Assembly: GCA_963850525.1 (NCBI GenBank)
Contig: CAWKLQ010000004.1
Coordinates: 372,001 to 436,000 of the forward strand
Source: JAEMQF01 sp963850525
GTDB lineage: Bacteria > Pseudomonadota > Gammaproteobacteria > Burkholderiales > Burkholderiaceae_C
Direction: 5' to 3'
DNA: 64,000 nt
The position numbers and the translations under genes are program-made. A model generated the notes under the pieces. That model saw only the letters and a program-made list of their open reading frames with translations, searched no databases and was not told the DNA's origin. Positions 17,039 through 26,954 of the stretch are shown piece by piece. Within the stretch, counting starts at the first letter, position 1. Every line of letters begins with the position of its first letter.

Positions 17039-19084
17039 TCAGGGGCTGGTGCTGCGCGCCCGCTTCAGCGCGAATTCAGCAAACCACGCCACACAATCGG
17101 CGTTGGCCATCGCGTCCAGCTTGAACACGTCGGCCGCCGGCGTGCCCAGGAGCAGCTTCTTCACCGGCAACTCCATCTTCTTGCCCGACAGCGTGCGCGG
17201 GATCGCGCTGACCTGGAACACGTCGTTCGGCACGTGGCGCGCCGACAGCGCCTGCCTGATTGACTGCTTGATCGACGCGCTCAGCGCCGCGTCGAGCACC
17301 CGGCCCTCGCGCAGCACCACGAACAGCGGCATGTAGCTCTCGCGTCCCAGGTATTCGAGGTCGACGACGAGGCTGTCGAGCACTTCGGGAAGCGCCTCGA
17401 CGGCGCGGTACAGCTCGGCCGTGCCCATGCGGATGCCGTGGCGGTTGATCGTCGCGTCGCTGCGCCCGTAGATGATGGCGCCGCCGCGCGGCGTGATGCG
17501 GATCCAGTCGCCGTGGCGCCAAACTCCCGGGTACATGTCGAAATAGCTGTCGTGGTAGCGGCGGTTTCCCGCGTCGCCCCAGAAGTAGAGCGGCATCGAC
17601 GGCATCGGTTTCGTGCAGACGAGCTCGCCGACTTCGTCGATCAGGGCGCGGCCACGGCCGGTAAGGTCGGGCTCGCTCCAGGCCTCCACCGCAGCGCCCA
17701 GACACCGGCATTGCATTTCGCCTTCGATCACGGGCAGCGTCGGCAATCCGGCGACGAAGGCGCCGGCAAAGTCGGTGCCGCCCGAAATCGGCGCGAGCCA
17801 GATCGGCCGGCCGTCCACCTGCGGCAGGCGTTCGTAAATCCAGCGATAACACTCGATCGCCAGCGGCGAGCCCGTCGAGCCGATGGCGCGCAGCTTCGAG
17901 AGGTCGGCGACTTCGGCGGGGCGGATGTCGGCCTTCAGACAGTTCGCGTAGAACGCCGCGCCGGCGCCGAAAAACGTCGCGCCCGACTCGGCAGCAAAGC
18001 GCCACAACAGGCTCCAATCCGCCTGCCCGGCGCGGCCTGTCGGGCTGCCGTCGAACATGCACACCGTCGTGCCACCGAGCAGGACGCCGGCCTGCAGATT
18101 CCACATGATCCAGCCCGTCGAGCTGTACCAGTGAAAGCGCTCGCCCGTGTCGCTGCTCGCGCCGAGGTTGTTGTGCAAGCACGCGCCTTTCATCGTCTCC
18201 AGCATCACGCCGCCGTGGCCGTGCACGATCGCCTTGGGCAGGCCCGTCGTGCCGCTCGAGTAGACGACCCACAGCGGGTGGTCGAAGGGCAGCCACATCG
18301 GCGGGGCCGTCTCGCTGCGCGCGACGAGCGCGTCGAAATCATGGGCACGGCGCTGTGCGCTGGCCAAGCGTGCCGGATCGGATGCCGCGTCCAGGTTGCG
18401 CAGCAGCACGACGTCGCGCACGCTCGGCAACTCAGCCAACAGTTCGAGCAACAAGGCCTGGCGGTCGTGCGCGACGCCACCGTACACATAGCCGTCGCAT
18501 CCGATCAACACTTTCGGCTCGATCTGGCGAAAGCGGTCGAGCACGGCGACCGGCCCCATGTCGGGCGAACACACCGACCAGACCGCGCCGACGCTCGCGC
18601 ACGCGAGGAACGCCACGACCGTCTGCGGCACGTTGGGCAGGAAGGCGCAGACCCGATCGCCGGGTTTGAGGCCCATGCGCTGCAAACCCGCAGCGAACGC
18701 CCCGACTTGGCGTTTCAGCTCGGGCCACGAGAGCTCCTGCATTTGCCCCAGTTCGCGCAAGCGCTCGCTCTGAAAGACGATCGCCGGATGCCCCGCAGCG
18801 TGCGCCGGATCGGCGTGGCGCAGCACCTGCGCCGCGTAGTTGACCTGGGCGCCGGGGAACCACTTCGCGCCGGGCATCACTTCTTCTTCCAGCACCGTCG
18901 AATGCGGCGTGGGCGAGTGCAAGTCGAAATAGTCCCAGATCGAACCCCAGAAGCCGCGCAGGTCGGAGACCGACCAGCGCCAGAGTTCGTCGTAGCCGGC
19001 GTTTGTGGTGGGGTCGAACTTCAGGCCGCGGGTGCGCGCGAGCCAGTTTGTGTAGCGCAGGATTTGGGGTTCGGGCAAGGGCAT
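17039..19084 (-). CDS. Acetoacetyl-CoA synthetase
   Basis: An AMP-forming ligase that activates acetoacetate with ATP and CoA. The 681-residue protein has the ACS N-terminal domain (FWGSIWDYFDL near residue 45) and the AMP-binding motif YSSGTTGLPKAIVHG at about residues 271-285. The conserved C-terminal lysine segment is PRTLSGKKMELPVKK near 640. Length and the opening LPEPQILRYTNWL fit acetoacetate-CoA ligase rather than acetyl-CoA synthetase. It probably supports use of ketone bodies or polyhydroxybutyrate degradation products. It is read toward the sigma gene but separated by 90 nt. Confidence 0.9.
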   Translation of the reverse strand: MPLPEPQILRYTNWLARTRGLKFDPTTNAGYDELWRWSVSDLRGFWGSIWDYFDLHSPTPHSTVLEEEVMPGAKWFPGAQVNYAAQVLRHADPAHAAGHPAIVFQSERLRELGQMQELSWPELKRQVGAFAAGLQRMGLKPGDRVCAFLPNVPQTVVAFLACASVGAVWSVCSPDMGPVAVLDRFRQIEPKVLIGCDGYVYGGVAHDRQALLLELLAELPSVRDVVLLRNLDAASDPARLASAQRRAHDFDALVARSETAPPMWLPFDHPLWVVYSSGTTGLPKAIVHGHGGVMLETMKGACLHNNLGASSDTGERFHWYSSTGWIMWNLQAGVLLGGTTVCMFDGSPTGRAGQADWSLLWRFAAESGATFFGAGAAFYANCLKADIRPAEVADLSKLRAIGSTGSPLAIECYRWIYERLPQVDGRPIWLAPISGGTDFAGAFVAGLPTLPVIEGEMQCRCLGAAVEAWSEPDLTGRGRALIDEVGELVCTKPMPSMPLYFWGDAGNRRYHDSYFDMYPGVWRHGDWIRITPRGGAIIYGRSDATINRHGIRMGTAELYRAVEALPEVLDSLVVDLEYLGRESYMPLFVVLREGRVLDAALSASIKQSIRQALSARHVPNDVFQVSAIPRTLSGKKMELPVKKLLLGTPAADVFKLDAMANADCVAWFAEFALKRARSTSP

Positions 19085-19162
19085 GATGTTGTGCTCAGTG
19101 GGCGCGCCCGCTGCGCAGGCACAGTGTTCATCGCGACATCGACGCCGTGGCGCTGCGCATCG

Positions 19163-20989
19163 CTACCGGACCGGCCGCCTGCTCTCGTCAATGTCGAGGT
19201 ACTGCCAGCTTTCCTGCCAGAACAGCGGGCGCCGGTAGCCGATCAGCCAGGGCTGGGTCAGATCGACATAGATGCGGTGCGTGTGGTACTTGTAAGGTGC
19301 GTAGGCGACGGCCAACTTGTTGACTTCTCTGAACAGCGCGAGCCGCTCGGGGCCGTCCGGCATTTCTTTCATGCGCTCGTAGATCCGGTCGAGTTCATCG
19401 AGTTTGAACTGCGCGAAGTTCTGGCTCAGCGCCTGGGGCCCGTACAGGCGCGCAAGCGAGCCGAAGCCGTCGGGAGACGCGGCTGAACTGGCCAACGTCC
19501 ACACCATCAGCTTGCCGGCGCGCGCGGACTTCAGGTTCTCTGCCCACTGCTGCGTGCGCAGATTCACCTTGATGCCAATCGCAGTCAGGTTCTTGCGCCG
19601 CAGGTCGTCGAGCTGGCGCTGGAATTCATCGGACTGCGTTCCCACCTCTAAAACCAGCGGCGCGCCGTCGGGCATCTCGCGCCAGCCGTCGCCGTTGCGG
19701 TCGACGTAGCCGAAAAGGTCCAGCAGCGCATTTGCTTTTGCCGGGCTGTATTCGCCGTTCTCGCTTCTGAAGTTCGGGTCGTAGCCGTAGGTGTTGGGAA
19801 CCACGATGCTTTGCGCCGGAATGCTCTGGCCGTTGCGGATGCGGATCTCGGCCTGAATGTCAAGCCCCAGGCAAATGGCGCGGCGCAGCGCTACCTTTTC
19901 CGGCGCCATCCCGCCGACGAGCGGATCTTTCATGTTGAAGTAGGTGAACCCGACATCGGGGTTGACGATGCTGTGTGCCTTGATGCCCAGTCGAGCCAGG
20001 TTCGGCGCAAGCTTCGCGTTCGGCACGGCGGCGCGCGCCAGGTCGGGCGGCACCGGGTCGATCAAGTCGATCTCGCCGTTCAGGAACGCGAGCCAGCGCG
20101 GCTGGCTTTGTTCGATGATGCTCACCTCGACCCGATCCACGAGCGGCAAGCGCCTCCCCTTGAAGCGTTGCAGGAGCGCCAGGCCCTCGGCATCATCGGC
20201 GTTGGGCTCGGCGTCGTAGTAGCGCTCGCGATACGCCGGATTGCGTTCCAGCACGATCAGCGAGGTGCGGCGCCACTGCTTGAGCACAAACGGCCCGGTG
20301 CCCACTGGGTGCGCCATGATGTCGTCGCGATAACGTTCGACCACTTCACGCGCGACGGCGCCGAAGAGGTCGCCGACTGCCAGGCTGTAAAGGAACCGGG
20401 GCCGGGCTTTGGCGAGCGTGAAGCGCAGCGTGTAGCGGTCAAGCGCCAAGATGCCCGCAACTTCGCGGTCGTAGTCGAACGGGCGCTTGTTTTGCAGTGC
20501 GTCGTTGCGCACTGCCTCCAGGCCGAGCACACCGTCTTCCTTCACGCCGTTGTAGGTGGGGCTCTTCAGCGCCGGGTCGAAGAAGCGCTTGAACGAGTAC
20601 ACATAGTCCTGCGCCACCAACTCACGCTTCGTGCCGCCGAAGGCCGGGTCGTCAGCAAAGAAGATGCCGGGCTGGATCTTGACGGTCCAGACCTTGAAGT
20701 CGGCCGATGAAACCGGCATGCCCTCGGCCGTCAGCGGTTTGATCTTGTACGGCCGCGCCAGGTGGTCGTAGGTGTACAGGCCCTCGAAGATGTGCGGCGT
20801 GACGCTGCGCGAATAGAGGTCGTTGATCTGTGCCGGATCGAAGCCGGTCTCGGCGGTGCGAAACGCGATGCGCAAGACCTTTTGCTTGGGCGTGTCGGGC
20901 AGGTCTTCGCCCGCGGCGAGGCCAGGTACGCTGAGAGCGGCCAGCGCCAAGCAATCGCGACGCGACAAGCCCGTGGGCGCCGATTTCAT
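19163..20989 (-). CDS. ABC transporter substrate-binding protein, family 5 (copy A)
   Basis: A 608-residue periplasmic solute-binding protein of the oligopeptide/nickel (SBP_bac_5) family. It starts at an ATG at 20989, giving a leader with SRRDCLALAAL and a cleavage site near GLAAG. The mature domain begins LRIAFRTAETGFDPAQINDLYSR in outline and contains a DRNGDGWREMPDG loop (about residue 400) resembling a calcium-binding DxDGDG loop. It is a paralogue of the next gene, 20 nt upstream, and would share the divergent permeases and ATPase. The ligand is unknown; peptides are the family default. Confidence 0.9.
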   Translation of the reverse strand: MKSAPTGLSRRDCLALAALSVPGLAAGEDLPDTPKQKVLRIAFRTAETGFDPAQINDLYSRSVTPHIFEGLYTYDHLARPYKIKPLTAEGMPVSSADFKVWTVKIQPGIFFADDPAFGGTKRELVAQDYVYSFKRFFDPALKSPTYNGVKEDGVLGLEAVRNDALQNKRPFDYDREVAGILALDRYTLRFTLAKARPRFLYSLAVGDLFGAVAREVVERYRDDIMAHPVGTGPFVLKQWRRTSLIVLERNPAYRERYYDAEPNADDAEGLALLQRFKGRRLPLVDRVEVSIIEQSQPRWLAFLNGEIDLIDPVPPDLARAAVPNAKLAPNLARLGIKAHSIVNPDVGFTYFNMKDPLVGGMAPEKVALRRAICLGLDIQAEIRIRNGQSIPAQSIVVPNTYGYDPNFRSENGEYSPAKANALLDLFGYVDRNGDGWREMPDGAPLVLEVGTQSDEFQRQLDDLRRKNLTAIGIKVNLRTQQWAENLKSARAGKLMVWTLASSAASPDGFGSLARLYGPQALSQNFAQFKLDELDRIYERMKEMPDGPERLALFREVNKLAVAYAPYKYHTHRIYVDLTQPWLIGYRRPLFWQESWQYLDIDESRRPVR

Positions 20990-21009
20990 CGAGTATGAGT
21001 CCAACTGAA

Positions 21010-22845
21010 TCAATTCGCCATGCGCTGCTGGCGGGTGGGGTCGATGTCGACGAACTTCCAGAACTCGCGCAGGAACACGTTGCGGTGGTAGCCGATCATC
21101 CATGGATGCGCCAAGTCGGTGAAGATGCGATGAACGTGCACCTTGTACGGCATATACGCGACCATCAGGCGCTGCGCCTCGAGCATCGCCGCCTGGCGTT
21201 CCGGGCTGTCGGGAAGAGCCCTCTGCTGCTCGAACGCGGTGTTGAACGCCGGCTGGTCGAATCGTGCATGGTTGGCTTGGCCCTTGTTAGGCCCGTAGCC
21301 CAGTTCGAGAAAGGCCTGGCCATCGGGGCCGCCACTCCAGCCCACGCCCCACATCATCAACTTGCCGGCGCGCGAGGCCTTCAGGTTTTCGGGCCACTGC
21401 GCGAACCGGAACTTGATTCGCACGCCGAGCGCGTCCATGTTCTTCTTCCATTGCTCGGCAAGGTCGCGCTTTTCCTGGTCGGGCTGGGTGGCGTATTCGA
21501 TCTCGAGCGGTTTGCCGTCAGGAAGATCGCGCCATCCGTCGCCATCGCGGTCGACGTAACCATACAGGTCGAGCAGGCTCTTCGCGCGAGCGAGGTTGAA
21601 CTCGCTCATCTCGCTCTTGAGTGTCGGGTCGTAGCCCCAGGTGCCGGGGCCGATTGGGCCCTGAGCTGGTATTGCCTGGCCTTTGCGCACAAGCCGGATC
21701 TCTTTGTCGAGATCCACGGCCAGGCCGATGGCACGACGCAGCGCCACTTTGTCAGGCGTGTAGCCGCCGAGCACCGGGTTTTCCATGGCGAAGTACGAGA
21801 CGGCGACGTCGGCGCGCAGGTAGCGCAGCATCTGGACGCCACGCTTCTCGAGGTTCGGCGCCAGTTTGGTGTTGGGCATGACTAGGTCGGCAAACGTGGC
21901 AGGCACTTCCTCGACCATGTCGTGTTCGCCATTCAGAAATGCAAGCCAGCGCGGCTGGTCGGCTTCGATGATGCTGATTTCGACGCGGTCAATCAACGGC
22001 AGGCGCTTGCCTTTGAGCTTGGTCGCCGCAACCAGCGCCTGCGCGTCTTTAGGCGGCGCCTCTTCGTCGTAGTACTCTTCACGATACGCCGGGTTCTTGT
22101 CCAGCACGATTTTCGACGCGCGCCGCCACGCGCCGAGCTTGAACGGGCCGGTGCCCACCGGGTGCTCCATGATCTTGTCGCCGTAGAACTCGACGACTTC
22201 ACGTGCTACCGCACCGACCACCGAACCGTCGGTCAGCAAATTGGCAAAACGCGGGGCAGGTGCTGCCAGCTTGATCTGGAAACGGTAGCGGTCTAGGGTG
22301 CGCAGGCCTTCGACCTCGCGGTCGTATTCGAAAGGCTTGTTGGCCTTCAATGCCTCTTGCCGCAGTTCACTCAGGCCCAGGATCTTGACGTTCTCAAAAC
22401 CATACAGCGACGGACTCTTCCAACGTGGGTCGTAGTGGCGCTTGATCGAATATACGTAGTCGGCAGCGACCAACTCCCGGCGTACGCCCTTGAATGCGGG
22501 ATCGTCGGTGAAATAGATGCCGGGCTTGATCGTGAACGTGAAGACCTTGAAGTCTGACGAGATTTCTGGCAGCGTCGAGGCCGTGTTCGGGCGGCTGCGC
22601 ACGGGCCGTGCCAGGAACGCGATCTGCAGCGGTGCATCGAAAATATTCGCGGCGATCGTGCGTGAGTACAGGTCCGAAATTTGCGCCGGATCGAACCCGG
22701 TTTCGGCGACGCGAAAGGCGTAGCGCAAGACCTTCTGATCCGTTCCGGATGCCGGTGCCTGCGAGGCAGCGTGCGTTGACACCATGGTCAGCGCCGCAAG
22801 CCATCCAGCGCTCCAGGCGAGCACGCCAATTGCCGGTTTCGTCAC
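21010..22845 (-). CDS. ABC transporter substrate-binding protein, family 5 (copy B)
   Basis: A 611-residue paralogue of copy A, matching it along its whole length and sharing the DxDGDG-type loop (YVDRDGDGWRDLPDG). The GTG start at 22845 is chosen because GGAAGGAG lies 5 nt upstream and a signal peptide follows directly (cleavage near THAASQ). An upstream ATG at 22956 would add 37 residues of unlikely, Arg-rich sequence. It is the first gene of the leftward pair, and its 5' region (22846-23043) is shared with the divergent permease operon. Confidence 0.9.
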   Translation of the reverse strand: MTKPAIGVLAWSAGWLAALTMVSTHAASQAPASGTDQKVLRYAFRVAETGFDPAQISDLYSRTIAANIFDAPLQIAFLARPVRSRPNTASTLPEISSDFKVFTFTIKPGIYFTDDPAFKGVRRELVAADYVYSIKRHYDPRWKSPSLYGFENVKILGLSELRQEALKANKPFEYDREVEGLRTLDRYRFQIKLAAPAPRFANLLTDGSVVGAVAREVVEFYGDKIMEHPVGTGPFKLGAWRRASKIVLDKNPAYREEYYDEEAPPKDAQALVAATKLKGKRLPLIDRVEISIIEADQPRWLAFLNGEHDMVEEVPATFADLVMPNTKLAPNLEKRGVQMLRYLRADVAVSYFAMENPVLGGYTPDKVALRRAIGLAVDLDKEIRLVRKGQAIPAQGPIGPGTWGYDPTLKSEMSEFNLARAKSLLDLYGYVDRDGDGWRDLPDGKPLEIEYATQPDQEKRDLAEQWKKNMDALGVRIKFRFAQWPENLKASRAGKLMMWGVGWSGGPDGQAFLELGYGPNKGQANHARFDQPAFNTAFEQQRALPDSPERQAAMLEAQRLMVAYMPYKVHVHRIFTDLAHPWMIGYHRNVFLREFWKFVDIDPTRQQRMAN

Positions 22846-23043
22846 GTTCACTCCTTCCGATCGCACCGTGGCACGACCCGCAAGTCTAGGTCTTTGCTTC
22901 GCTACCGTCGTCAGGGGTCGCCCCCCGCTCGGGCAAGGGCAACCGCGGGTGAGCACAGCCCCCGGTGTCGCTTAGACTGCGCAGCGCCAGCCCTGGCACC
23001 CGCCGAATTCACCTCGACCGAACCGCTCTCACCCGCGCACCGC

Positions 23044-23982
23044 ATGGCCGCCTACCTGATCCGGCGCCTCTGGCAAATGATCCCGACGCTGATCGGCGTC
23101 GTGCTGCTCGTGTTCTTTTTGTTCAAGTACTTCGGTGGCGACCCGGCGGAAATTCTGGGAGGCTTGAACGCCTCGCCGGAACAGATCCAGGCGATCCGCG
23201 ATCAGCTGGGCCTGAACCAGCCGGTGTGGGAGCAGCTCGCGATCTTCTTCAAGCAAATCGTCACCTTCGAATGGGGCAAAAGCTGGGCGACGAACGAGTC
23301 GGTGGCGAACCTGTTCATGACGCGCCTGCCCGCCACCTTGACTGTCATGGTGCCTATCCTGCTGCTCGACGTGCTGCTCGCGATTCCCTTCGCCATGGCG
23401 GTCGCGTCGGTGCGCGGCTCGCTCACGGATCGCACGCTGATGGTCGTCACCACCGTCGCGCTGTCGATCTCGTTCCTGGTGTACGTGATCGTCGGCCAGT
23501 ACCTGTTCGCGTTCCAGTTCGGCTGGTTCCCGGTGCAGGGTTGGAGCGACAGCACGCTGACCAACTTGCTCGTCTACACGCCGCTCCCAGTGCTGCTCGC
23601 CGTGCTCGTCGGCCTGGCGCCGCAGATGCGCCTCTACCGCACTTTCTTTCTCGACGAGATCGGCCAGGACTACGTGCGCACGGCGCGCGCCAAAGGCCTG
23701 ACCGAGCGTACGATTCTGCTCAAGCATGTGCTGCGCAACGCGCTGATCCCGATCCTGACGAACGTCGCTGTCGCGCTGCCGGGAATCTTTGTCGGCTCGT
23801 TCCTCATCGAAACCTTCTTTTCGATTCCCGGACTCGGGCGCGAAGTGCTGCTCGCCGTGAACCGCAGTGACTATCCCGTCATTCAAGCGGTGACGATTTA
23901 CATCGCCGTGATCACGATGTTCGTGAATCTGGTCACCGACGTGTTGTACAAATTGGCCGACCCGCGCGTGGTTCTGAAATGA
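23044..23982 (+). CDS. Peptide-type ABC transporter permease (DppB/YejB-like)
   Basis: A 312-residue inner-membrane permease with about six membrane segments and the BPD_transp_1 domain. The EAA loop is seen as VRTARAKGLTERTILLKHVL near residue 220. The N-terminus MAAYLIRRLWQMIPTLIGVV is typical of DppB-class permeases, which fixes the ATG at 23044. It overlaps the next permease by 4 bp. It forms the translocation channel with the downstream permease and is energised by the fused ATPase. Confidence 0.93.
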   Translation: MAAYLIRRLWQMIPTLIGVVLLVFFLFKYFGGDPAEILGGLNASPEQIQAIRDQLGLNQPVWEQLAIFFKQIVTFEWGKSWATNESVANLFMTRLPATLTVMVPILLLDVLLAIPFAMAVASVRGSLTDRTLMVVTTVALSISFLVYVIVGQYLFAFQFGWFPVQGWSDSTLTNLLVYTPLPVLLAVLVGLAPQMRLYRTFFLDEIGQDYVRTARAKGLTERTILLKHVLRNALIPILTNVAVALPGIFVGSFLIETFFSIPGLGREVLLAVNRSDYPVIQAVTIYIAVITMFVNLVTDVLYKLADPRVVLK

Positions 23983-25046
23983 GCGCCGTCTTGATGAGCG
24001 TCGATGCGCGACCGGCATCCTCGGGAGGCGTGTGGAGCGCAGCGTGGAAGCGCTTCAGCGCCGATCGTGTCGGCCTTGTCTCGTTGGCCATCGTCGTCGC
24101 ATTCCTCGTGCTGATCCTTGCTTCGGCGTCCGGCCTGGTCGCGCGCAACTGGCAACAGGAAGTGGGCGTGCCCAACGCGCCGCCGCATTTCGTGGGCCCG
24201 GCGCCGCCGGAGCAGACCAGCACCATCGCCCAGCCGAAGGGCCCGAACGTCGACATTTCGGACGTCGACCCGCTGGCGCCGCGCTACAAGGAATGGGCCG
24301 AGCGCGCGGCGCAACTCAAGACCGTCGAGACGATCAAGAGCGACACACTGCCTTTCGGCGGCGACCGTCTTGGCCGCGACGTGCTGTCCAAAGCCGTGAA
24401 GGGCGCCGAGATCTCGATCATGGTGGGCGTGCTCGCCGCACTCGTCGCGACGCTGATCGGCACGGTGCTCGGCGCATTCGGTGGCTTCTTCGGCGGAAAA
24501 CTGGGCGACTTGCTCGAGTGGGTCTACAACGTTTTCACGTCGATCCCGGGCATCCTGCTCATCTTCACGTTTGCCGCGGTGCTGAACCGCGCCGACGCCA
24601 TCGTTCCCAAGGGCGTGTGGAGCATCGTCATCATCCTCGGCCTCACCGGCTGGACGGGAATCTACCGCCTGGTGCGAGCCGAGTTCATGAAACACGCGGT
24701 GCGCGAATACGTTCGCGCCGCCGAGGCGATAGGCGCGAGCACGTTCTCGCGAATGTTCCGCCACATCCTGCCCAACGTGAGCCACGTCGCGCTCGTGCAG
24801 CTCTCGATCCACGCGGTGGGCTTCATCAAGGCTGAAGTGATTCTGTCCTACCTGGGCTTGGGCGTCGCGGTGGACCAGGTGAGTTGGGGCACGATGCTCG
24901 CCGAAGCGCAAAGCGAACTGATCCTTGGCCACTGGTGGCAGCTTGCTGCTGCGACGGCTTTCATGGCGGTGTTCGTCACGGCGTTTTCGCTGTTCACTGA
25001 CGCGCTGCGCGACGCGCTCGATCCCAAATTGCGCGGCCTCGAATAG
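23979..25046 (+). CDS. Peptide-type ABC transporter permease (DppC/YejE-like)
   Basis: A 355-residue partner permease. An N-terminal cytoplasmic segment is followed by one membrane helix at about residues 33-53. A periplasmic insertion of about 80 residues (NAPPHFVGP to DTLPFGGDRLGRDV) comes next, then the permease core with the EAA loop (VRAAEAIGASTFSRMFRHILPN near 248). The extended periplasmic loop resembles YejE of the YejABEF system more than classical DppC. The start overlaps the upstream stop by 4 bp. Confidence 0.92.
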   Translation: MSAVLMSVDARPASSGGVWSAAWKRFSADRVGLVSLAIVVAFLVLILASASGLVARNWQQEVGVPNAPPHFVGPAPPEQTSTIAQPKGPNVDISDVDPLAPRYKEWAERAAQLKTVETIKSDTLPFGGDRLGRDVLSKAVKGAEISIMVGVLAALVATLIGTVLGAFGGFFGGKLGDLLEWVYNVFTSIPGILLIFTFAAVLNRADAIVPKGVWSIVIILGLTGWTGIYRLVRAEFMKHAVREYVRAAEAIGASTFSRMFRHILPNVSHVALVQLSIHAVGFIKAEVILSYLGLGVAVDQVSWGTMLAEAQSELILGHWWQLAAATAFMAVFVTAFSLFTDALRDALDPKLRGLE

Positions 25047-25063
25047 ACCGCGGAACGCCGACG

Positions 25064-26761
25064 ATGTTGCTCACGATCAAAGACCTGCGCGTGGCGTTTC
25101 GCCTGGGCAAAACCGCCGGCGTGATGCAGCGGGTGCAGGCCGTCGGTCGCGGCGACGTCGGCGTGAGCTTCGAGCTGCCCGAAAACAGCACGCTCGCGCT
25201 CGTCGGCGAATCGGGATCGGGAAAAAGCGTCACCGCGATGTCGATTCTGAACCTGCTGCCCGACAACGCCGAGCGCCAGGGCGTGATCACCTTCCACGGC
25301 CGCGACATGCTGGGCCTGAGCGTTGCCGAGCTGCAGCGCCTGCGCGGCAAGGAGATCGCCTGCGTCTTCCAGGATCCGCTCACGTCGCTGAACCCCGTGT
25401 TCAGCGTCGGCGAACAGATTTGCGAGCCGCTCATCAAGCACCTGGGCCTGTCCCGCCGCGCCGCGTTGGAGAAAGCCGAGAGCCTGCTCCATGAGGTGGG
25501 CCTTCCCGAGTCGAAACGGCGCTTGAGCTCCTACCCGCATGAACTGTCAGGCGGCCAGCAGCAACGCGTGATGATTGCGATCGCGATTTCGTGCGAGCCC
25601 AAATTGTTGATCGCCGACGAGCCGACGACGGCGCTGGACGTGACGATCCAGCGCCAGATCATGGAGCTGCTCGCCGCGCTCAAGCAAAAGCACCGCATGA
25701 GCATGCTCTTCATCAGCCACGACCTCGGTGTCGTCGGCGAGATTGCGGATCATGTTGTCGTAATGCGCGAAGGCACGGTGCGCGAGCAGGGGCCGGTGGC
25801 ACAGATCTTCGGCGCACCGGCGGACGCGTATACCCAAGCGCTGCTCGCGTGCCGGCCCACTCTGGAACAACGCAGCGCGCGCCTGATGGTGATCGACGAC
25901 CACATCGGCGGCGCAGCAGCCGGCGCTGCCGCCGCGGCGAAGGATCCGCACGCGCCGGTCGTCATCGAAGCGACCGACTTGAGCAAAAGCTTCTGGCTGC
26001 GCAGCGGCGTGTTCGGCCGCAAGGAGTTCAAGGCGGTGCGCGGCGCGAGTTTCACGCTGCGGCGCGGCCATACGCTGGGAATCGTCGGCGAATCGGGGTC
26101 CGGCAAGACGACGCTCGGCCTGACGCTGCTGCGCCTGCACGAGGTCAATGGCGGGCCGCAGCTGGGGCGCGCCATGTTCGACGGGCGCGACCTGCTGCTG
26201 CTTCCCAAGGCCGACATGCTGGCGATGCGCAAACGCCTTCAAGTCGTGTTCCAGAATCCGTACGCATCGCTCAACCCGCGTTTCACCGTGATGCAGACGC
26301 TCGTCGAGCCGATGCTGATTCACGGCATCGGCAGCAGCAGCGCGGATCGCGAGATGCGCGCGCGAGCTTTGCTCGGCAAGGTCGGCCTGCCGGATACGGC
26401 ACTGCACAAGTACCCGCACGAATTCTCCGGAGGTCAGCGCCAGCGCATCGCGATCGCGCGCTGCCTGACGCTGAACCCCGAAGTGCTGGTGCTCGACGAA
26501 GCCGTGAGCGCGCTCGACGTTTCGGTGCAGGCGCAGGTGCTGAACCTGCTCAAAGATTTGCAAGACGAACTCGGCCTGTCCTACATCTTCATCAGCCACG
26601 ACCTCGCCGTCGTGCGCTTCATGGCCGACGACGTGCTCGTGATGAAAGACGGCGAAGTCGTGGAGCAGGCGAGCGTCGAACAAATCCTCGACGCGCCGCG
26701 TGAGGAATACACGCGGCGCTTGCTGGGGGCCATCCCGCGCGGTTACCGCGCGGCCGCGTAA
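25064..26761 (+). CDS. Double ABC ATPase of peptide-type transporter (YejF/GsiA-like)
   Basis: A 565-residue cytoplasmic ATPase made of two fused nucleotide-binding domains. Domain 1 has Walker A GESGSGKSVTA at about residue 48 and signature LSGGQQQRV at about 162. Domain 2 has Walker A GESGSGKTTLG at about 342 and signature FSGGQRQRI at about 454. Both carry Walker B Asp-Glu (LLIADEPTTALD, LVLDEAVSALD). It combines the DppD and DppF roles in one chain and completes the transporter with the two permeases and the divergent binding proteins. Confidence 0.94.
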   Translation: MLLTIKDLRVAFRLGKTAGVMQRVQAVGRGDVGVSFELPENSTLALVGESGSGKSVTAMSILNLLPDNAERQGVITFHGRDMLGLSVAELQRLRGKEIACVFQDPLTSLNPVFSVGEQICEPLIKHLGLSRRAALEKAESLLHEVGLPESKRRLSSYPHELSGGQQQRVMIAIAISCEPKLLIADEPTTALDVTIQRQIMELLAALKQKHRMSMLFISHDLGVVGEIADHVVVMREGTVREQGPVAQIFGAPADAYTQALLACRPTLEQRSARLMVIDDHIGGAAAGAAAAAKDPHAPVVIEATDLSKSFWLRSGVFGRKEFKAVRGASFTLRRGHTLGIVGESGSGKTTLGLTLLRLHEVNGGPQLGRAMFDGRDLLLLPKADMLAMRKRLQVVFQNPYASLNPRFTVMQTLVEPMLIHGIGSSSADREMRARALLGKVGLPDTALHKYPHEFSGGQRQRIAIARCLTLNPEVLVLDEAVSALDVSVQAQVLNLLKDLQDELGLSYIFISHDLAVVRFMADDVLVMKDGEVVEQASVEQILDAPREEYTRRLLGAIPRGYRAAA

Positions 26762-26788
26762 CCCTTCGCGCGGGTACCGCGCGGCCGC
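26735..26788. repeat. Imperfect tandem GC-rich palindromic repeat over the ATPase gene end
   Basis: Two units, CGCGCGGTTACCGCGCGGCC and CGCGCGGGTACCGCGCGGCC (starting 26736 and 26767), lie 31 nt apart and span the stop codon at 26759. Each folds on itself. They may act as a weak terminator or mRNA 3'-end stabiliser, or may simply be a local duplication. Confidence 0.55.
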
Positions 26789-26954
26789 CTGATCCGTCGC
26801 GCGGTGCCGCCGCTCGATCTGCCGCCGGGTGACAAATTGGGTCGCCGCGCGCAGACGGCTTGCGCACCCGAATGCCGCAAATGGTTGCCCCGCACATCGT
26901 GAGGCGGTGCTATTGCTCGAACTGCACCCGGGGCGATGCGTTCAAGGGGGCGGC

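Noticed and set aside
22894..23043. Fifty-residue N-terminal extension of the first peptide permease
   Set aside because: The extension is Arg/Pro-rich and lies in the divergent promoter region; the typical permease N-terminus starts at the ATG at 23044.
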